Assembly (NCBI RefSeq): GCF_900115705.1
Contig: NZ_FOXL01000006.1
Location: 248,001-312,000, forward strand
Origin: Frateuria terrea
GTDB lineage: Bacteria > Pseudomonadota > Gammaproteobacteria > Xanthomonadales > Rhodanobacteraceae
Direction of reading: 5' to 3'
DNA: 64,000 bases
Below the pieces are notes generated by a model. The model saw nothing but the letters and a program-made list of their open reading frames with translations. It was not told where the DNA came from and did not search any database. Below, piece after piece: positions 9,036 to 22,741 of this stretch; positions within the stretch are counted from its first letter, which is position 1; the number at the start of each line of letters is the position of its first letter. The translations under genes were made by a program, and so were the position numbers.

Positions 9036-9785
9036 TCAGGCGATGCGCCCGACACGGGTGAAGAAGGGCCAGCGCACGGTGCGCGCCTGGTCCGGATCGC
9101 CCCAGGCTGCCGCCAGCAGCGGCATCGCTGCCTGCACCGGGTCGGCGCCCGTGCGTTTCATGTACCGCTGCGTGGCCGACCAGGAGCGCAGGTAGGCAAC
9201 GAACTGCGCCAGGTTCCATCGCGCATGCATGGCGAAGCTGGGCGTCGGCACGGGCTCGAATGGAAAGGGCAGCTCGCGGTAGCCGCTGTCCACCAGCGCA
9301 CGTTCGGACGGCCAGTCGCCACCGAGCGTGTCGGCATAGAGCGTCCGCTCCACTGCGTCCACCACGCGGTCCACGCTGCAGTTGCCGTAGGCCGACACCG
9401 CCAGCAACGCGCGCGGCCGGGCGACGCGGCGAACTTCGGCGTGGAAGGCATCCAGGTCGAACCAGTGCAGCGCCTGCGAGACGCAGACCAGGCTCGCGCT
9501 CGCCTCGGCAAGGCTGCTGCGTTCGGCTGGCTCCACGCGGTAGTCGATCGCCGGATGCGCGATTGCCTGCGTGATCTGCGTCATGCTGGGATCGGTCGCC
9601 ACCACCCGATCGAAATGCGCCGCGAGGCCGATGCTCGCCTGGCCATTGCCGCAACCGGCGTCCCAGGCCAACGCGAGGTCCGGCGCCTGGCCCGCGAGCC
9701 AGGCGAACCAGTCGGCCGGCGGCAACGGACGCGCATCGCGGTAGAGCGTGGCGTGGTTGGAGAAATGGTCCTTGAAGGAAGGCAT
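9036..9785 (-). CDS. Class I SAM-dependent methyltransferase
   Basis: 249 aa Rossmann methyltransferase. Motif I is AWDAGCGNGQASIGLA with the acidic end at VVATDPS; motif IV region is VCVSQALHWFD. The domain resembles Methyltransf_11 proteins of the trans-aconitate/UbiE type, often acting on small molecules. The substrate cannot be told from sequence or neighbours. Confidence 0.82.
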   Translation of the reverse strand: MPSFKDHFSNHATLYRDARPLPPADWFAWLAGQAPDLALAWDAGCGNGQASIGLAAHFDRVVATDPSMTQITQAIAHPAIDYRVEPAERSSLAEASASLVCVSQALHWFDLDAFHAEVRRVARPRALLAVSAYGNCSVDRVVDAVERTLYADTLGGDWPSERALVDSGYRELPFPFEPVPTPSFAMHARWNLAQFVAYLRSWSATQRYMKRTGADPVQAAMPLLAAAWGDPDQARTVRWPFFTRVGRIA

Positions 9786-9837
9786 GGGCGCGAGCCAGTG
9801 GCCATTCGGGGAGCTTCAGCCTACCGGCTCCAGTATG

Positions 9838-9866
9838 CGTGATGGGCCGAGGCCCACCCTACAGGA
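9838..9866. repeat. REP-like hairpin (TGGGCC-GA-GGCCCA)
   Basis: GTGATGGGCCGAGGCCCACCCTAC contains a 6-bp perfect stem with a two-base loop, directly at the 3' end of rluE (minus) and upstream of the methyltransferase gene (minus). The pattern resembles dispersed palindromes of Xanthomonadales; only this copy was recognised here. Confidence 0.5.
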
Positions 9867-10392
9867 GGCGGCGGGTCTCGCCCGGTAGCAGGCCATCCAA
9901 CGCGTAGTCGCCGATGCGCATACGGATCAGCCGCAGAGTGGGAAAGCCGACGGCCGCGGTCATGCGCCGGACCTGGCGGTTGCGCCCCTCGCGCAGGGTG
10001 ATCGCGAGCCAGCTGGTCGGGATCGCCTTGCGGAAGCGCACCGGCGGTTCGCGCGGCCACAGCCAGTCCGGCTCGGCCGCGTGTTCGGCGCCGGCCGGCA
10101 GCGTCGGTCCGTCGCTGAGCGTGACACCCCGGCGCAACGTTGCCACCGCTTCGTCGGTGACCGCGCCGTCCACCTGCACCAGGTAGGCCTTGGACTGCTT
10201 GTGCCGCGGGTCGGTCAGCCGGTGCGCAAGGCGACCATCGTCGGTAAGCAGCAGCAGGCCTTCGCTGTCGTAGTCCAGCCGTCCAGCCGGATAGACGTCC
10301 TTCTCGTGCACGTACCTGGCCAGCGTCGGGCGGCTGCCGTCGCCGGAGAACTGGCACAGCACACCGTAGGGCTTGTTGAGCGCGATCAGCAT
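9859..10392 (-). CDS. rluE: 23S rRNA pseudouridine synthase, RluE type
   Basis: 177 aa RsuA/RluB/E/F-family enzyme without an S4 domain, as in RluE. The catalytic loop is [18 protein letters not shown] (Asp in RLDYDSEG), and the family motif [11 protein letters not shown] is present. RluE converts U2457 of 23S rRNA to pseudouridine. The gene follows the methyltransferase-like gene at 10400 by 7 bp, so the two are probably co-transcribed. Confidence 0.88.
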   Translation of the reverse strand: MLIALNKPYGVLCQFSGDGSRPTLARYVHEKDVYPAGRLDYDSEGLLLLTDDGRLAHRLTDPRHKQSKAYLVQVDGAVTDEAVATLRRGVTLSDGPTLPAGAEHAAEPDWLWPREPPVRFRKAIPTSWLAITLREGRNRQVRRMTAAVGFPTLRLIRMRIGDYALDGLLPGETRRLL

Positions 10393-10399
10393 CCTGCCG

Positions 10400-11278
10400 T
10401 CATGGCGCGGAGGCCGTGCGCGCCGGCGCCTCCGGTTTGAGGAAGCGGAGCGTCATGCGGTCGGACTCGCCGATCGCCTGGTATCTGGCCTTGTCCACGT
10501 CACCCAGCGCAAAGGTGGGCGGCAGCGTCCACACGCCCTTGGGGTGATCGTGGTCGTCCTTCGGGTTGGCGTTGATCTCGCTACGGCCATCGAGCACGAA
10601 GCCGGCGTCGGTGGCGAGCTTCACCACGTAGCCGACCGGCAGGTAGCCGCTGCCCTTGACCTGGTCAAGCGTGGCGCCGGGGTCGGCGCGATGGTCGGTG
10701 ACGCCCAGCACGCCGCCGGGCTTGAGCACGGCGAAGAAGGCCTTGAACATGGCCGGCGCGCTGCCGTCCATCGCCCAGTTGTGCACATTGCGGAAGGTCA
10801 GTACGCGGTCGGCCGAGGCGGGCGGGCCGAACGACGGCGCCTTCGGATCGAAGGTGACGATCGTGGCGCGGTCGAACTGCGCCGGATGCGCCGCAAACAG
10901 CTTGCGCAGCGCACTGTCGTCGCCGCGCGCCTCGTCGTCGGCGGCCGGCTGCTTCTCGGCAGCCACGTAGTGCCCGTTGTCGCGCAGCAGCGGCGCCAGT
11001 ATCTCGGCGTACCAGCCGCCGCCCGGCGTGATCTCGATCACCGTCTGGTCCGGCCGCAACCCGAAGAATTCCAGCGTCTCCTTCGGGTGACGGTAGGTGT
11101 CGCGCACGCGCTGCACGGCCGGGCGCCAGTCGCCGCCGATCACCTGGTCCAGTTGCGCGGCGGTGTAGTCGCTGGCGCTGGTCGGCGGCACCAGCGCGTC
11201 GGTGGGCTGGTCCTGTGCGGCGGCCGTCGTGGCCAGCAGGACGGCGGTGCAGCAGGCGCAAAGCAGCAGGGTCTTCAT
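10400..11278 (-). CDS. Exported class I methyltransferase-like protein
   Basis: 292 aa: signal peptide [22 protein letters not shown], then a Rossmann methyltransferase-type core ([49 protein letters not shown]). The motif-I loop is TPGGGW rather than the usual GxGxG but matches a known family of predicted periplasmic methyltransferases in Proteobacteria. ATG at 11278 has GGAG at ideal spacing; ATG 11290 would include that site. The substrate is unknown, and a SAM enzyme outside the cytoplasm is unexpected. Confidence 0.8.
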   Translation of the reverse strand: MKTLLLCACCTAVLLATTAAAQDQPTDALVPPTSASDYTAAQLDQVIGGDWRPAVQRVRDTYRHPKETLEFFGLRPDQTVIEITPGGGWYAEILAPLLRDNGHYVAAEKQPAADDEARGDDSALRKLFAAHPAQFDRATIVTFDPKAPSFGPPASADRVLTFRNVHNWAMDGSAPAMFKAFFAVLKPGGVLGVTDHRADPGATLDQVKGSGYLPVGYVVKLATDAGFVLDGRSEINANPKDDHDHPKGVWTLPPTFALGDVDKARYQAIGESDRMTLRFLKPEAPARTASAP

Positions 11279-11313
11279 CGTGATCTCCATGGCCACGCGT
11301 GGGACGGAATGCA

Positions 11314-11976
11314 TCAGCAGGGTCGCGGGCAGACCGACTGCAAACCGTCGATGTGCTCGTGCAGGTCCGGCGCTATACCCTGCCACATCGGGTCGAGGAT
11401 GAAGTCGATGCCCTCGTGGCGGGCCAGCTTGGCCGCCGGAATGAAATCCGCATCGCCGGCCACCAGGACGATCTGGTCGACCAGCTTCTTGTAGGCCAGC
11501 GCGGCGATGTCGATGCCGATCTTCATGTCCACCTGGGTCTGGCGCATGTCCGGCTCGAAATGTTCGTCGCCCAGATCGGCCCACGCCAGGCTGCCTTCGC
11601 GCAGTTGCTGATAGGCGTGGAACTTGAGTTTCCACTCGCCGCGCTCGGCCAGCCTGCCGAGCCGGAGCGCCATCTTGCGCTGGCGCCGCAGCTGATCATG
11701 CAGGTCGCGGCGGAACGCCGCCGCGCCGGTGCGCGAGAAGTCCACCGCCTCGCCGCTGAGCGGGCGCACCAACACCTTCTCCAGCGGCGGGCAGTCGTAG
11801 AAGAAGATGCGGTACAGCGCCTCGCGCGGGCGGTCCAGTGCCTTCAGATGCTCCAGCGCCATGCCGAACACGGTCTTGGCCACGGTGCGCGCATCGCTGG
11901 CATCGCGTTCGCCCCACACCCTGCGGTAGCGGGCAAGGAAGAAGGCGCCGTCGACCAGGATGGCGGTGCGTTGCAT
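11314..11976 (-). CDS. NYN domain (LabA/DUF88-like) putative RNase
   Basis: 220 aa with a PIN-like NYN fold: N-terminal AILVDGAFFLAR, a central KIGIDIAALAYKK segment and LVAGDADFIPAA, which carry the conserved acidic residues of NYN nucleases. Such proteins are predicted metal-dependent RNases. The gene stands alone in a minus-strand series; 5' of it lies a long hairpin at 12096-12134. Confidence 0.82.
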   Translation of the reverse strand: MQRTAILVDGAFFLARYRRVWGERDASDARTVAKTVFGMALEHLKALDRPREALYRIFFYDCPPLEKVLVRPLSGEAVDFSRTGAAAFRRDLHDQLRRQRKMALRLGRLAERGEWKLKFHAYQQLREGSLAWADLGDEHFEPDMRQTQVDMKIGIDIAALAYKKLVDQIVLVAGDADFIPAAKLARHEGIDFILDPMWQGIAPDLHEHIDGLQSVCPRPC

Positions 11977-12095
11977 GGGAGCCTCGGGTGCGTGGATGCC
12001 TGGGAAGGCGCGCGCATTCTAGCGGAGGACCGCGGTCCGGGCCTTACTCGTGCGAACGCGGGGGAAGGTGCCGAGCGGCGGGTGGGCAACGTTCG

Positions 12096-12134
12096 GGCGG
12101 AGTACCCGGCGAGCCCTTCGCCGGGTACTCCGCC
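12096..12134. repeat. 17-bp perfect hairpin downstream of frmA
   Basis: GCGGAGTACCCGGCGA and its complement TCGCCGGGTACTCCGC form a long stem around the loop GCCCT. It lies between the stop of the class III alcohol dehydrogenase (12182) and the NYN gene (11976), both minus strand. There is no T-run, so it may be a REP-type element or RNA-stability hairpin rather than an intrinsic terminator. Confidence 0.6.
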
Positions 12135-12181
12135 GCTCCGCCCTCGGTGCACCGCCCCGTCAACGCGGGAAAAATCGACGT

Positions 12182-14303
<2,122 letters not shown>

Positions 14304-14433
14304 GGATGCAGCCTCCGGATCGGATCGCCTTGAATGCTAGTCAAGGCTGGCTTGCGAATATATCGCTTTTTGGCGGATCGGCGGCGGCGTAGCTTGAGCA
14401 CACCCCAAGGCAACACCCCCACCGGAGGTTCCC

Positions 14434-14604
14434 GTGAAACCGCTCTGGAAGCAGTTGCTGTACCTGCATGGCCATGCCCTGCCCACCGACCTGCGCTGGC
14501 GCGAGGATGCGCCGGCCGCGCGCGGCCGCCGCTCGCCCGCGGTTCGGCCGGTGCCACCGATGCTGCGCTGGCGCGACGTGCTGCGCGCGGCCTTGCTCCC
14601 CTGA
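14434..14604 (+). CDS. Small 56-aa protein of unknown function (GTG start)
   Basis: GTG at 14434 is preceded by a perfect GGAGG (14424-14428, spacing 5) and followed by 56 codons: VKPLWKQLLYLHGHALPTD..., rich in Arg, Leu and Pro. A strong terminator follows 10 bases after the stop. A dedicated Shine-Dalgarno site, own terminator and position opposite a LysR gene argue for a real gene. I do not recognise the family. The two copies of LRWR(E/D) (residues 20-24 and 44-48) are a visible internal repeat. Confidence 0.6.
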   Translation: MKPLWKQLLYLHGHALPTDLRWREDAPAARGRRSPAVRPVPPMLRWRDVLRAALLP

Positions 14605-14613
14605 GGTCCGGTC

Positions 14614-14647
14614 GCCCGCCCCTGCCATGCGGGGGCGGGCCTCTTTG
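14614..14647 (+). terminator. Intrinsic terminator after the small ORF
   Basis: Stem GCCCGCCCC (14614-14622) / GGGGCGGGC (14632-14640) followed by CTCTTT. It isolates the 56-aa ORF from the aldo/keto reductase gene at 14746. Confidence 0.75.
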
Positions 14648-14745
14648 GTCTTCCCTCGCGTGGGAGGCGCCGGTGAGCGACCCGCTTGATTCGGACGCTG
14701 CCCGCTTCCATCTAGACGGTTTGCGCGCCCACCCGAGGAATCCCC

Positions 14746-15696
14746 ATGCCACTGCGCCCGCTTGGCCGCTCGCCGCTCGCCGTCGCCCCGTTCGCGCTGG
14801 GCGGCAACGTGTTTGGCTGGAACGTCGATGAAAAGCGCTCGTTCGAGCTGCTCGACGCCTTCGTCGACGCGGGTTTCAACCTGATCGACACGGCGGACGT
14901 CTATTCGGCCTGGGTGCCGGGCAACCGGGGCGGCGAGTCGGAAGCGATCATCGGCAAGTGGCTCAAGGCCAGCGGCAAGCGCGACCGGGTGGTGATCGCC
15001 ACCAAGGTGGCCAAGTGGGCCGAACAGCCGGGCCTGTCGCCGGTCAACATCCAGCAGGCCGTGGAAGGCTCGCTCAGGCGCCTGCAGGTCGACTGCATCG
15101 ACCTCTACCAGGCGCACGAGGACGATGCCTCGGTTCCGCTGTCCGAGACGCTGGGCGCGTTCGGGCGGCTGATCGAGCAGGGCAAGGTGCGCGCGATCGG
15201 CGCCTCCAACTACAGCGCCGACCGCTTCGCCGAGGCCCTCCGGGTATCGGCCGCGCACGGCCTGCCGCGCTACGAGTCGCTGCAGCCGGAGTACAACCTG
15301 GTCCGGCGCGCCGGCTACGAGCGCGAACTGGAGCCGCTGATCCGGCGCGAACAGGTCGGCGTGATCAGCTACTACGCCCTGGCCAGCGGTTTCCTTACCG
15401 GCAAGTACCGCAGCGAAGCGGACCTGGCCAAGAGCCGCGCCCGCGGCGACGGTGTGCGCAAGTACCTCGACCCGCGCGGCCTGGGCATCCTCGATGCGCT
15501 GGACCGCGTCGCGGCAAGCCATCAGGCCACGCCCGTGCAGATCGCGCTGGCCTGGCTGATCGCCCGGCCCGGTCTCACCGCACCCATCGCCAGCGCCACG
15601 AGTATCGAACAGCTGCAGGAGTTGCTGGGCGCGGTGAAGCTGGCGCTTTCGCCGGACGAGATCGCGTTGCTCGACCAGGCCAGCGCCGAGGATTGA
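14746..15696 (+). CDS. Aldo/keto reductase
   Basis: 316 aa TIM-barrel oxidoreductase with the catalytic tetrad regions: Asp/Tyr in NLIDTADVYSAW, Lys in VVIATKV and His in LYQAHEDD. The C-terminal PIASATSIEQLQELL segment is the NADPH-binding part. The closest general type is the YajO/Gfo-like general stress AKR group. GAGGAA precedes ATG 14746. Substrate unknown; LysR at 13389 is a plausible regulator. Confidence 0.9.
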   Translation: MPLRPLGRSPLAVAPFALGGNVFGWNVDEKRSFELLDAFVDAGFNLIDTADVYSAWVPGNRGGESEAIIGKWLKASGKRDRVVIATKVAKWAEQPGLSPVNIQQAVEGSLRRLQVDCIDLYQAHEDDASVPLSETLGAFGRLIEQGKVRAIGASNYSADRFAEALRVSAAHGLPRYESLQPEYNLVRRAGYERELEPLIRREQVGVISYYALASGFLTGKYRSEADLAKSRARGDGVRKYLDPRGLGILDALDRVAASHQATPVQIALAWLIARPGLTAPIASATSIEQLQELLGAVKLALSPDEIALLDQASAED

Positions 15697-15746
15697 CCGC
15701 TGCCGGGAAACCGTGCGGGCGGCATCATCCGGCCGGACGATACGCG

Positions 15747-16787
15747 CTACTTCGATGGGGCGGCCGCATCCTCGTCGACATCGGGTGCCTCGACCGTGTA
15801 CCCGTCGGCCGCGAGTGCCGCCAGATAGCCGTCCGGCCGCAGCGCCTCGTCGATCGACAGCAGCGCGAAGGTATCGCGGTTGGCGGCGAGCGCACGGCGC
15901 GCCTGCGCCAGCCAGGCTTGCCGCACCTTGCCCCGGACGTCTTCCAGTCCCAGCTTGCGGGCGAAACCGGCGCCGGCGACCGCGTCGACGCAGGGGATGT
16001 CGTCCGCGCGACCGGCCAGTTCCCGCAGCGCCTGCAGGTCGCCGGTGGCCCAGGCGTTGGCGCGCGTGCCCATGCGGGCCACGTCGGTCTGCACCCGATC
16101 GAGCATGCTCTCGAAGCACGCGATGTCGTCCAGCCGCTCGCGCTTGAAGTCCTTCACCAGCGCCCTGGGGTCGTCGACCGTCAGCACGTAATTGGTGGGC
16201 GTGCGCGGGATGCCCTTGTCCTTGGCCGCCTTCAGCAGGATCGGCACCACGCCCTTGCGGTCCATGCCGGCGCGCTTGATGGCGGCCTTGTACAGCTCGA
16301 AGCCGGCGAACAGCGGCCGCCACCTTTCCACCTTGCCGTCATGCCCGATGTAGCGTGCCTTGAGCGCCTGCCAGCGCGCATAGTCGGCCGGGGGCACGAC
16401 CTCCGCTAGCCTGGCGTGATCGGGGTTGTTGCGGATGCCGATCAGGCGCGGCAACAGGGCGAGCGTGCCGAAGAAGCCCAGCTTCGCGTGGAGCTTGATG
16501 CCCGGCTCGAGCAGCAGCTCCTGCGATTGGCCCAGCCGCTGCAGCACGTCGCGCGATTGCCACCGCATGTCGCGCGGCAGCGGATCGAGCGTACCGAGCA
16601 CCCACAGCACGTGCCCCTCGGGCGAGATCACCTTCCACAGGCCGGGGCCGGGTTGCTCGCCGCTGACCATGACCGGCGCCAGGGTGGTCACCGAGGCGGG
16701 CGGCACGGGCAGGGCCTGCCCGCTGGCGGCGGAGGGTCCTGGGGCGGCGAGCAGCGAACACAGAAGGATCGGCAAGATGCGCATCAT
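15747..16787 (-). CDS. TraB/GumN family exported protein
   Basis: 346 aa: signal peptide MMRILPILLCSLLAAPGPSAAS, then a TraB/GumN (PF01963-type) fold with LWKVISPEGHVLWVLGTLDPLPRDM and conserved family blocks (ELLLEPG). In Xanthomonas a member lies near gum genes but its function is not settled; family folds suggest a metal-dependent hydrolase. Usual motif GTxH is replaced here by GTLD, so a key metal ligand may be lost. Convergent terminator to icd follows upstream. Confidence 0.82.
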   Translation of the reverse strand: MMRILPILLCSLLAAPGPSAASGQALPVPPASVTTLAPVMVSGEQPGPGLWKVISPEGHVLWVLGTLDPLPRDMRWQSRDVLQRLGQSQELLLEPGIKLHAKLGFFGTLALLPRLIGIRNNPDHARLAEVVPPADYARWQALKARYIGHDGKVERWRPLFAGFELYKAAIKRAGMDRKGVVPILLKAAKDKGIPRTPTNYVLTVDDPRALVKDFKRERLDDIACFESMLDRVQTDVARMGTRANAWATGDLQALRELAGRADDIPCVDAVAGAGFARKLGLEDVRGKVRQAWLAQARRALAANRDTFALLSIDEALRPDGYLAALAADGYTVEAPDVDEDAAAPSK

Positions 16788-16840
16788 TGAGGGTCCATCC
16801 CTGGCACGCCGAGCATCTTACAAACCACCCCGGACATGAA

Positions 16841-16866
16841 AAAAGGGCGCCCATGGCGCCCTTTTC
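16841..16866 (-). terminator. Intrinsic terminator of icd
   Basis: Perfect 11-bp stem AAAAGGGCGCC (16841-16851) / GGCGCCCTTTT (16855-16865) with a 3-base loop. It lies 5 bases past the icd stop. Read on the minus strand it ends in a run of six T. Confidence 0.9.
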
Positions 16867-16870
16867 CTCT

Positions 16871-19102
<2,232 letters not shown>

Positions 19103-19290
19103 TTAGGCAACCTCTCGCGGGCAGGGGAGCGGCGCACGTCACGTTCGCCGCGGACAAGAGCGTTATTTTCGCGCGATCGGGCGATGCTGGCTATCGACCG
19201 GACATACGCGGGCGCATGCCTGGACGCGCGCCACGCGCCGTGTCCTGCATGCGCCGCGCCGGCAGATGCCCCGACCAGGCGAACCTGCGC

Positions 19291-19695
19291 TCAGCCGCCG
19301 CTGATCGGGAAGGTCTGCGTGCCGCCGGAAGCGGCTGGCGCCGGCTGCCTGGCCGGCGTGGCGGTGGAAGACGGACGCGCGCTGCCGCACTGATAGGCGC
19401 CCCACGCCTGCGAGCCGTCGGTCGGCTCGCCCAGGGGCTTGACCGTATCGGCGTTCATCTTGGCCGCCTCGTTGCGCGCCATCACCTCGAGTTCGTCGCG
19501 CACCTTGATGTCGTTGCGGTCGACCGGGCCGACGTGGTCCATCACCGAGACGGTGACCTTGCCCAGGTCGCGGCATTGCGACACGTCGCCGCTCCAGGCA
19601 GTGCGCACCTGCTTGCCCGCATCGTCGAGCGTGATGCCCCAGGTGCAGGCGCCGAGCAGCAGGATGGGAACGAGCAGCAGCGGGGTCTTGCGCAT
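19291..19695 (-). CDS. DUF4156-like lipoprotein
   Basis: 134 aa: signal peptide MRKTPLLLVPILLLGAC with a lipobox (LLGAC), then a domain with paired cysteines (SQCRDLGKVTVSVMDHV, GAYQCG) like DUF4156. Probably outer-membrane anchored, function unknown. ATG 19695 fits the lipoprotein signal; ATG 19731 would add an implausible basic leader. Confidence 0.75.
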   Translation of the reverse strand: MRKTPLLLVPILLLGACTWGITLDDAGKQVRTAWSGDVSQCRDLGKVTVSVMDHVGPVDRNDIKVRDELEVMARNEAAKMNADTVKPLGEPTDGSQAWGAYQCGSARPSSTATPARQPAPAASGGTQTFPISGG

Positions 19696-19762
19696 GGACG
19701 GGCTCCGGCGGGGCGATCGGGAAGAGGCCATCGTACCTTGGCCGGTCGCCGCCGGGCTGAAT

Positions 19763-19791
19763 CCTCTCCCCCGGCCGCGCCGGGGGAGAGG
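19763..19791. repeat. REP-like palindrome, same family as 3298 and 51385
   Basis: CCTCTCCCCCGG-CCGCG-CCGGGGGAGAGG is a perfect 12-bp stem. It lies between two minus-strand genes, 7 bp after the M16 protease stop. Confidence 0.7.
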
Positions 19792-19797
19792 CGGCTT

Positions 19798-22659
19798 TCA
19801 CTCCACCGGCTTGCCGTCGGCGTCGAGCACCTGCACCTTGCCCAGCTTGAGCGCGCGCACCGGCGCCTCGATCTTCTTCAGGTCACCCACGATCACCCAG
19901 GTCAGATGGTCGGGGTGGATCACCTCCTGCGCTGCCGCCTGCACCTGCGGATCCTTCAGCGCCTCGATGCGTGCCTTCTCGGTCTGCACCCAGTCGTCCG
20001 GGCGGTCGTACAGGGCGATGTCCTCGATCGCGCCCATCACCGCCGAGGTGGTCTGGTATTCGCCCGGCAGGCTGCGCACGTCGCCTTCCTTGATCTTGGC
20101 GATTTCCTGGTGGGTCAGCGGCTGCTTGCCGACCACGCCGCGCGCTTCGGCCAGGATCTGCCCGGCCGACGGCGCGGTCTTGTCGGTCTGCACCGGCGCG
20201 TACATCAGGAACGGGCGCTGGCCCAGCGCATCGGGCATGAAGCTGTAGGCGCCATAGGCCCAGTGCTTGTCCTCGCGCAGGTTCATGTTCAGGCGCGAGG
20301 TGAAGGTGCCGCCGAAGGCGCCGTTCATGGTCTCGATGTCGAGGTTGTTCGGCGTCTTGGTCGAGGGCGCCAGGCTGCCGGCCAGGATCAGGCTTTGCTG
20401 TGCGCCGGGACGGTCGATCAGGAAGACCCGCGAGGCAGCGGGCGCGGCCACCTTCGCCAGGTTCTTCGCCGGCACCTTGCCGGCGCCCGGCTTCCAGTCG
20501 CCGAACACCTTGTTCAACTGCGGGATGACCTTGCCCAGCGTGGTGTCGCCGGCGACCAGCACCTTTACGTTGTCCGGGCGGATGAAGTCGCCCATGAAGC
20601 GGCGCATGTCGTCCACGTCGAGCGAGGTGATCGATTGCACCGTTCCGGAGCCGGTGAACGGAATCGCGTAGGCATGGCCTTGGCCGTAGAGCAGCGGCGG
20701 CAACGTGCGCAGCGCGATGCCGATCGGCTGGCTCTTCTCCTGCGCGATGCGCGCCAGCCACTGGCCGCGCAGGCGCGCCACGTCGTCCCTGCGGAAGGCC
20801 GGGTTGCGCACGATGTCGGCGAACAGGGTGAGCGAGGGCGCGAGCTTGTCGTTGAGCGCGTTGAGCGAGGCGTTGCAGAAATCCAGCCCGCAGCCGCTGC
20901 CGATGATCGCACCCAGGCGCTGCTCGCGCTTGGCGATCTCGACCGAATCCAGGTCCTTCGTGCCTTCGTCCAGCATCGCCATGGTGAAGCTCGAAGTGCC
21001 GAGCTTGCGGCCCTGATCGGCGGCATAGCCGGCGTCGAACAGCAACTGCACCTGCACCGCCGGCACTTCGTGGCGCTCGGCCAGGGTCACCTCGATGCCG
21101 TTGGCGAGCTTGCCGTGCTGCAGGGTCGGGAAGGTCAGGCCGGGGAAGCGGGTCACCTCCGGCACGCCCTTGCTGCGGTCCACCGCGCTGGGTGTGGTGC
21201 GGTAGTTGCCCCTGGCGGCGAGCTTGGGCTCGGGTTTGCCTGGCAGCGCGGGACGGCCGCCATACGTGGCGAAGTCGGTCTCCTCGACCTTGCCCGGGCT
21301 GACCGTGAGCGTGTAGTCACCCCTGGATATCCACTTGTCCGCGGAGGCCTTGACGCTGGCCGGAGTGGCCGCCATCAGCGCGTGGAAGTCCTTCAGGTAA
21401 GCGGCCGGATCGTTCTGGTAGAGCTGGCCTTCGGCGAGGATCGAGGCCTGCGTGTTGACCCGTTCCAGGCCACGCACGAAGGCGGCACGGATGCCGGTCT
21501 TGACGCGCTCGAGCTCGTCGGCGGTGGGCCCGTCCTTGAGGAACTTCGCCCACTCGTCGGCGACGGCTGCCTCGACCTTGGCCGGGTCGGCGCCCTTTTT
21601 CACGTCCACCTGCAGCTCGAACAGGCTGGCCAGCGCGTGCTGCTCGATGTCGACCGAGACGTCGTCGGCGAGCTTGTCCTTGTAGACCAGCCGCTGGTAC
21701 AGGCGCGAGGTCTTGCCGCCGCCGAGCACCGCCGCAGCCAGCTGCAGCTGGTTGAGTTCCAGGTCGGTGCGCGAGGGCACGTTCCACTCGCGGTAGATGC
21801 GCGTCTGCGCCACGTTGTCGGTCATCGTGCCGCGGGTGGACCGGGTGCGCGGGGTGATCCACACCTGCGGGCGCGGTACGGCGGGACCGGCGCCGATGTC
21901 GCCGAAGTACTTGAGCATCTTCTCCTTCGCCTGCGCCGGCGTGATGTCGCCGGCGAGCACGACCACCGTGTTGGCGGTGCCGTAGTAGTCCTTGAACCAC
22001 TGCTTGACGTCGCCCAACGAGGCCGCGTTCAGGTCGGCCATCGAGCCGATGGTGTCGTGATGGTAGGGATGGTTGGCCGGGAAGGCCTCGGCCTGGATCA
22101 GCTCGCCGACGCGGCCGTAGGGCTGGTTCTCGTCCTGGCGCTTCTCGTTCTGCACCACGCCGCGCTGCTCGTCCAGCTCCTTCTGGCCGATCGCGCCGAG
22201 CAGATGGCCCATGCGGTCCGATTCCATCCACAGCGCCATGTCCAGCGCGGTGGTCGGCACTGTCTCGAAGTAGTTGGTGCGGTCCAGCCAGGTGGTGCCG
22301 TTCTGGTCGGTGGCGCCGGCCAGCTCGAACGGCTTGAAGTATTCGTCCTTGTGGTTCTCCGAGCCCTGGAACATCAGGTGCTCGAACAGGTGCGCGAAGC
22401 CGGTCTTGCCCTTCGGCTCATAGGAGGAGCCCACGTGGTACCACACGCTCACCGCCACCACCGGCGCCTTGTGATCCTCGTGCACGACCACGGTCAGCCC
22501 GTTGGGCAGGGTGAAGCGGTCGTACTTCAGCTCGGGGATCTTCGACGCCTGTGCCGCGGGGGCGTCGGCGGCCTGCGCCACCGGCAGCAGGGCCGGCACG
22601 ACGAACAGGCTGGCGGCAATCAACGCCAGCGCGGTCTTGGGTGGGAAACGCTTTGCCAC
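19798..22659 (-). CDS. Secreted M16 family zinc metalloprotease (two-module)
   Basis: 953 aa: signal peptide MAKRFPPKTALALIAASLFVVPALLPVAQA, an active M16 module with inverted zinc motif H90-L-F-E93-H94 (GFAHLFEHLMF), its M16_C half, and a second M16 pair without the motif from about residue 480. Pitrilysin-like enzymes degrade short peptides in the periplasm. The start is GTG at 22659 with GGGAGG upstream, just before the signal peptide; the frame is open to 22815. Confidence 0.93.
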   Translation of the reverse strand: MAKRFPPKTALALIAASLFVVPALLPVAQAADAPAAQASKIPELKYDRFTLPNGLTVVVHEDHKAPVVAVSVWYHVGSSYEPKGKTGFAHLFEHLMFQGSENHKDEYFKPFELAGATDQNGTTWLDRTNYFETVPTTALDMALWMESDRMGHLLGAIGQKELDEQRGVVQNEKRQDENQPYGRVGELIQAEAFPANHPYHHDTIGSMADLNAASLGDVKQWFKDYYGTANTVVVLAGDITPAQAKEKMLKYFGDIGAGPAVPRPQVWITPRTRSTRGTMTDNVAQTRIYREWNVPSRTDLELNQLQLAAAVLGGGKTSRLYQRLVYKDKLADDVSVDIEQHALASLFELQVDVKKGADPAKVEAAVADEWAKFLKDGPTADELERVKTGIRAAFVRGLERVNTQASILAEGQLYQNDPAAYLKDFHALMAATPASVKASADKWISRGDYTLTVSPGKVEETDFATYGGRPALPGKPEPKLAARGNYRTTPSAVDRSKGVPEVTRFPGLTFPTLQHGKLANGIEVTLAERHEVPAVQVQLLFDAGYAADQGRKLGTSSFTMAMLDEGTKDLDSVEIAKREQRLGAIIGSGCGLDFCNASLNALNDKLAPSLTLFADIVRNPAFRRDDVARLRGQWLARIAQEKSQPIGIALRTLPPLLYGQGHAYAIPFTGSGTVQSITSLDVDDMRRFMGDFIRPDNVKVLVAGDTTLGKVIPQLNKVFGDWKPGAGKVPAKNLAKVAAPAASRVFLIDRPGAQQSLILAGSLAPSTKTPNNLDIETMNGAFGGTFTSRLNMNLREDKHWAYGAYSFMPDALGQRPFLMYAPVQTDKTAPSAGQILAEARGVVGKQPLTHQEIAKIKEGDVRSLPGEYQTTSAVMGAIEDIALYDRPDDWVQTEKARIEALKDPQVQAAAQEVIHPDHLTWVIVGDLKKIEAPVRALKLGKVQVLDADGKPVE

Positions 22660-22741
22660 GGTGCAACCTCCCGTCTCACGAATGAACGCTGAGGCTATCG
22701 GTGCGGGGCAAGCAGGCACAAGCGACAAAGGATACGTGGTT

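Noticed and set aside
19216-22692. 1158-codon open frame on the plus strand opposite the M16 protease
   Set aside because: High GC leaves antisense frames open; its His/Arg/Val-rich composition has no domain, whereas the minus strand encodes a complete M16 protease with signal peptide.
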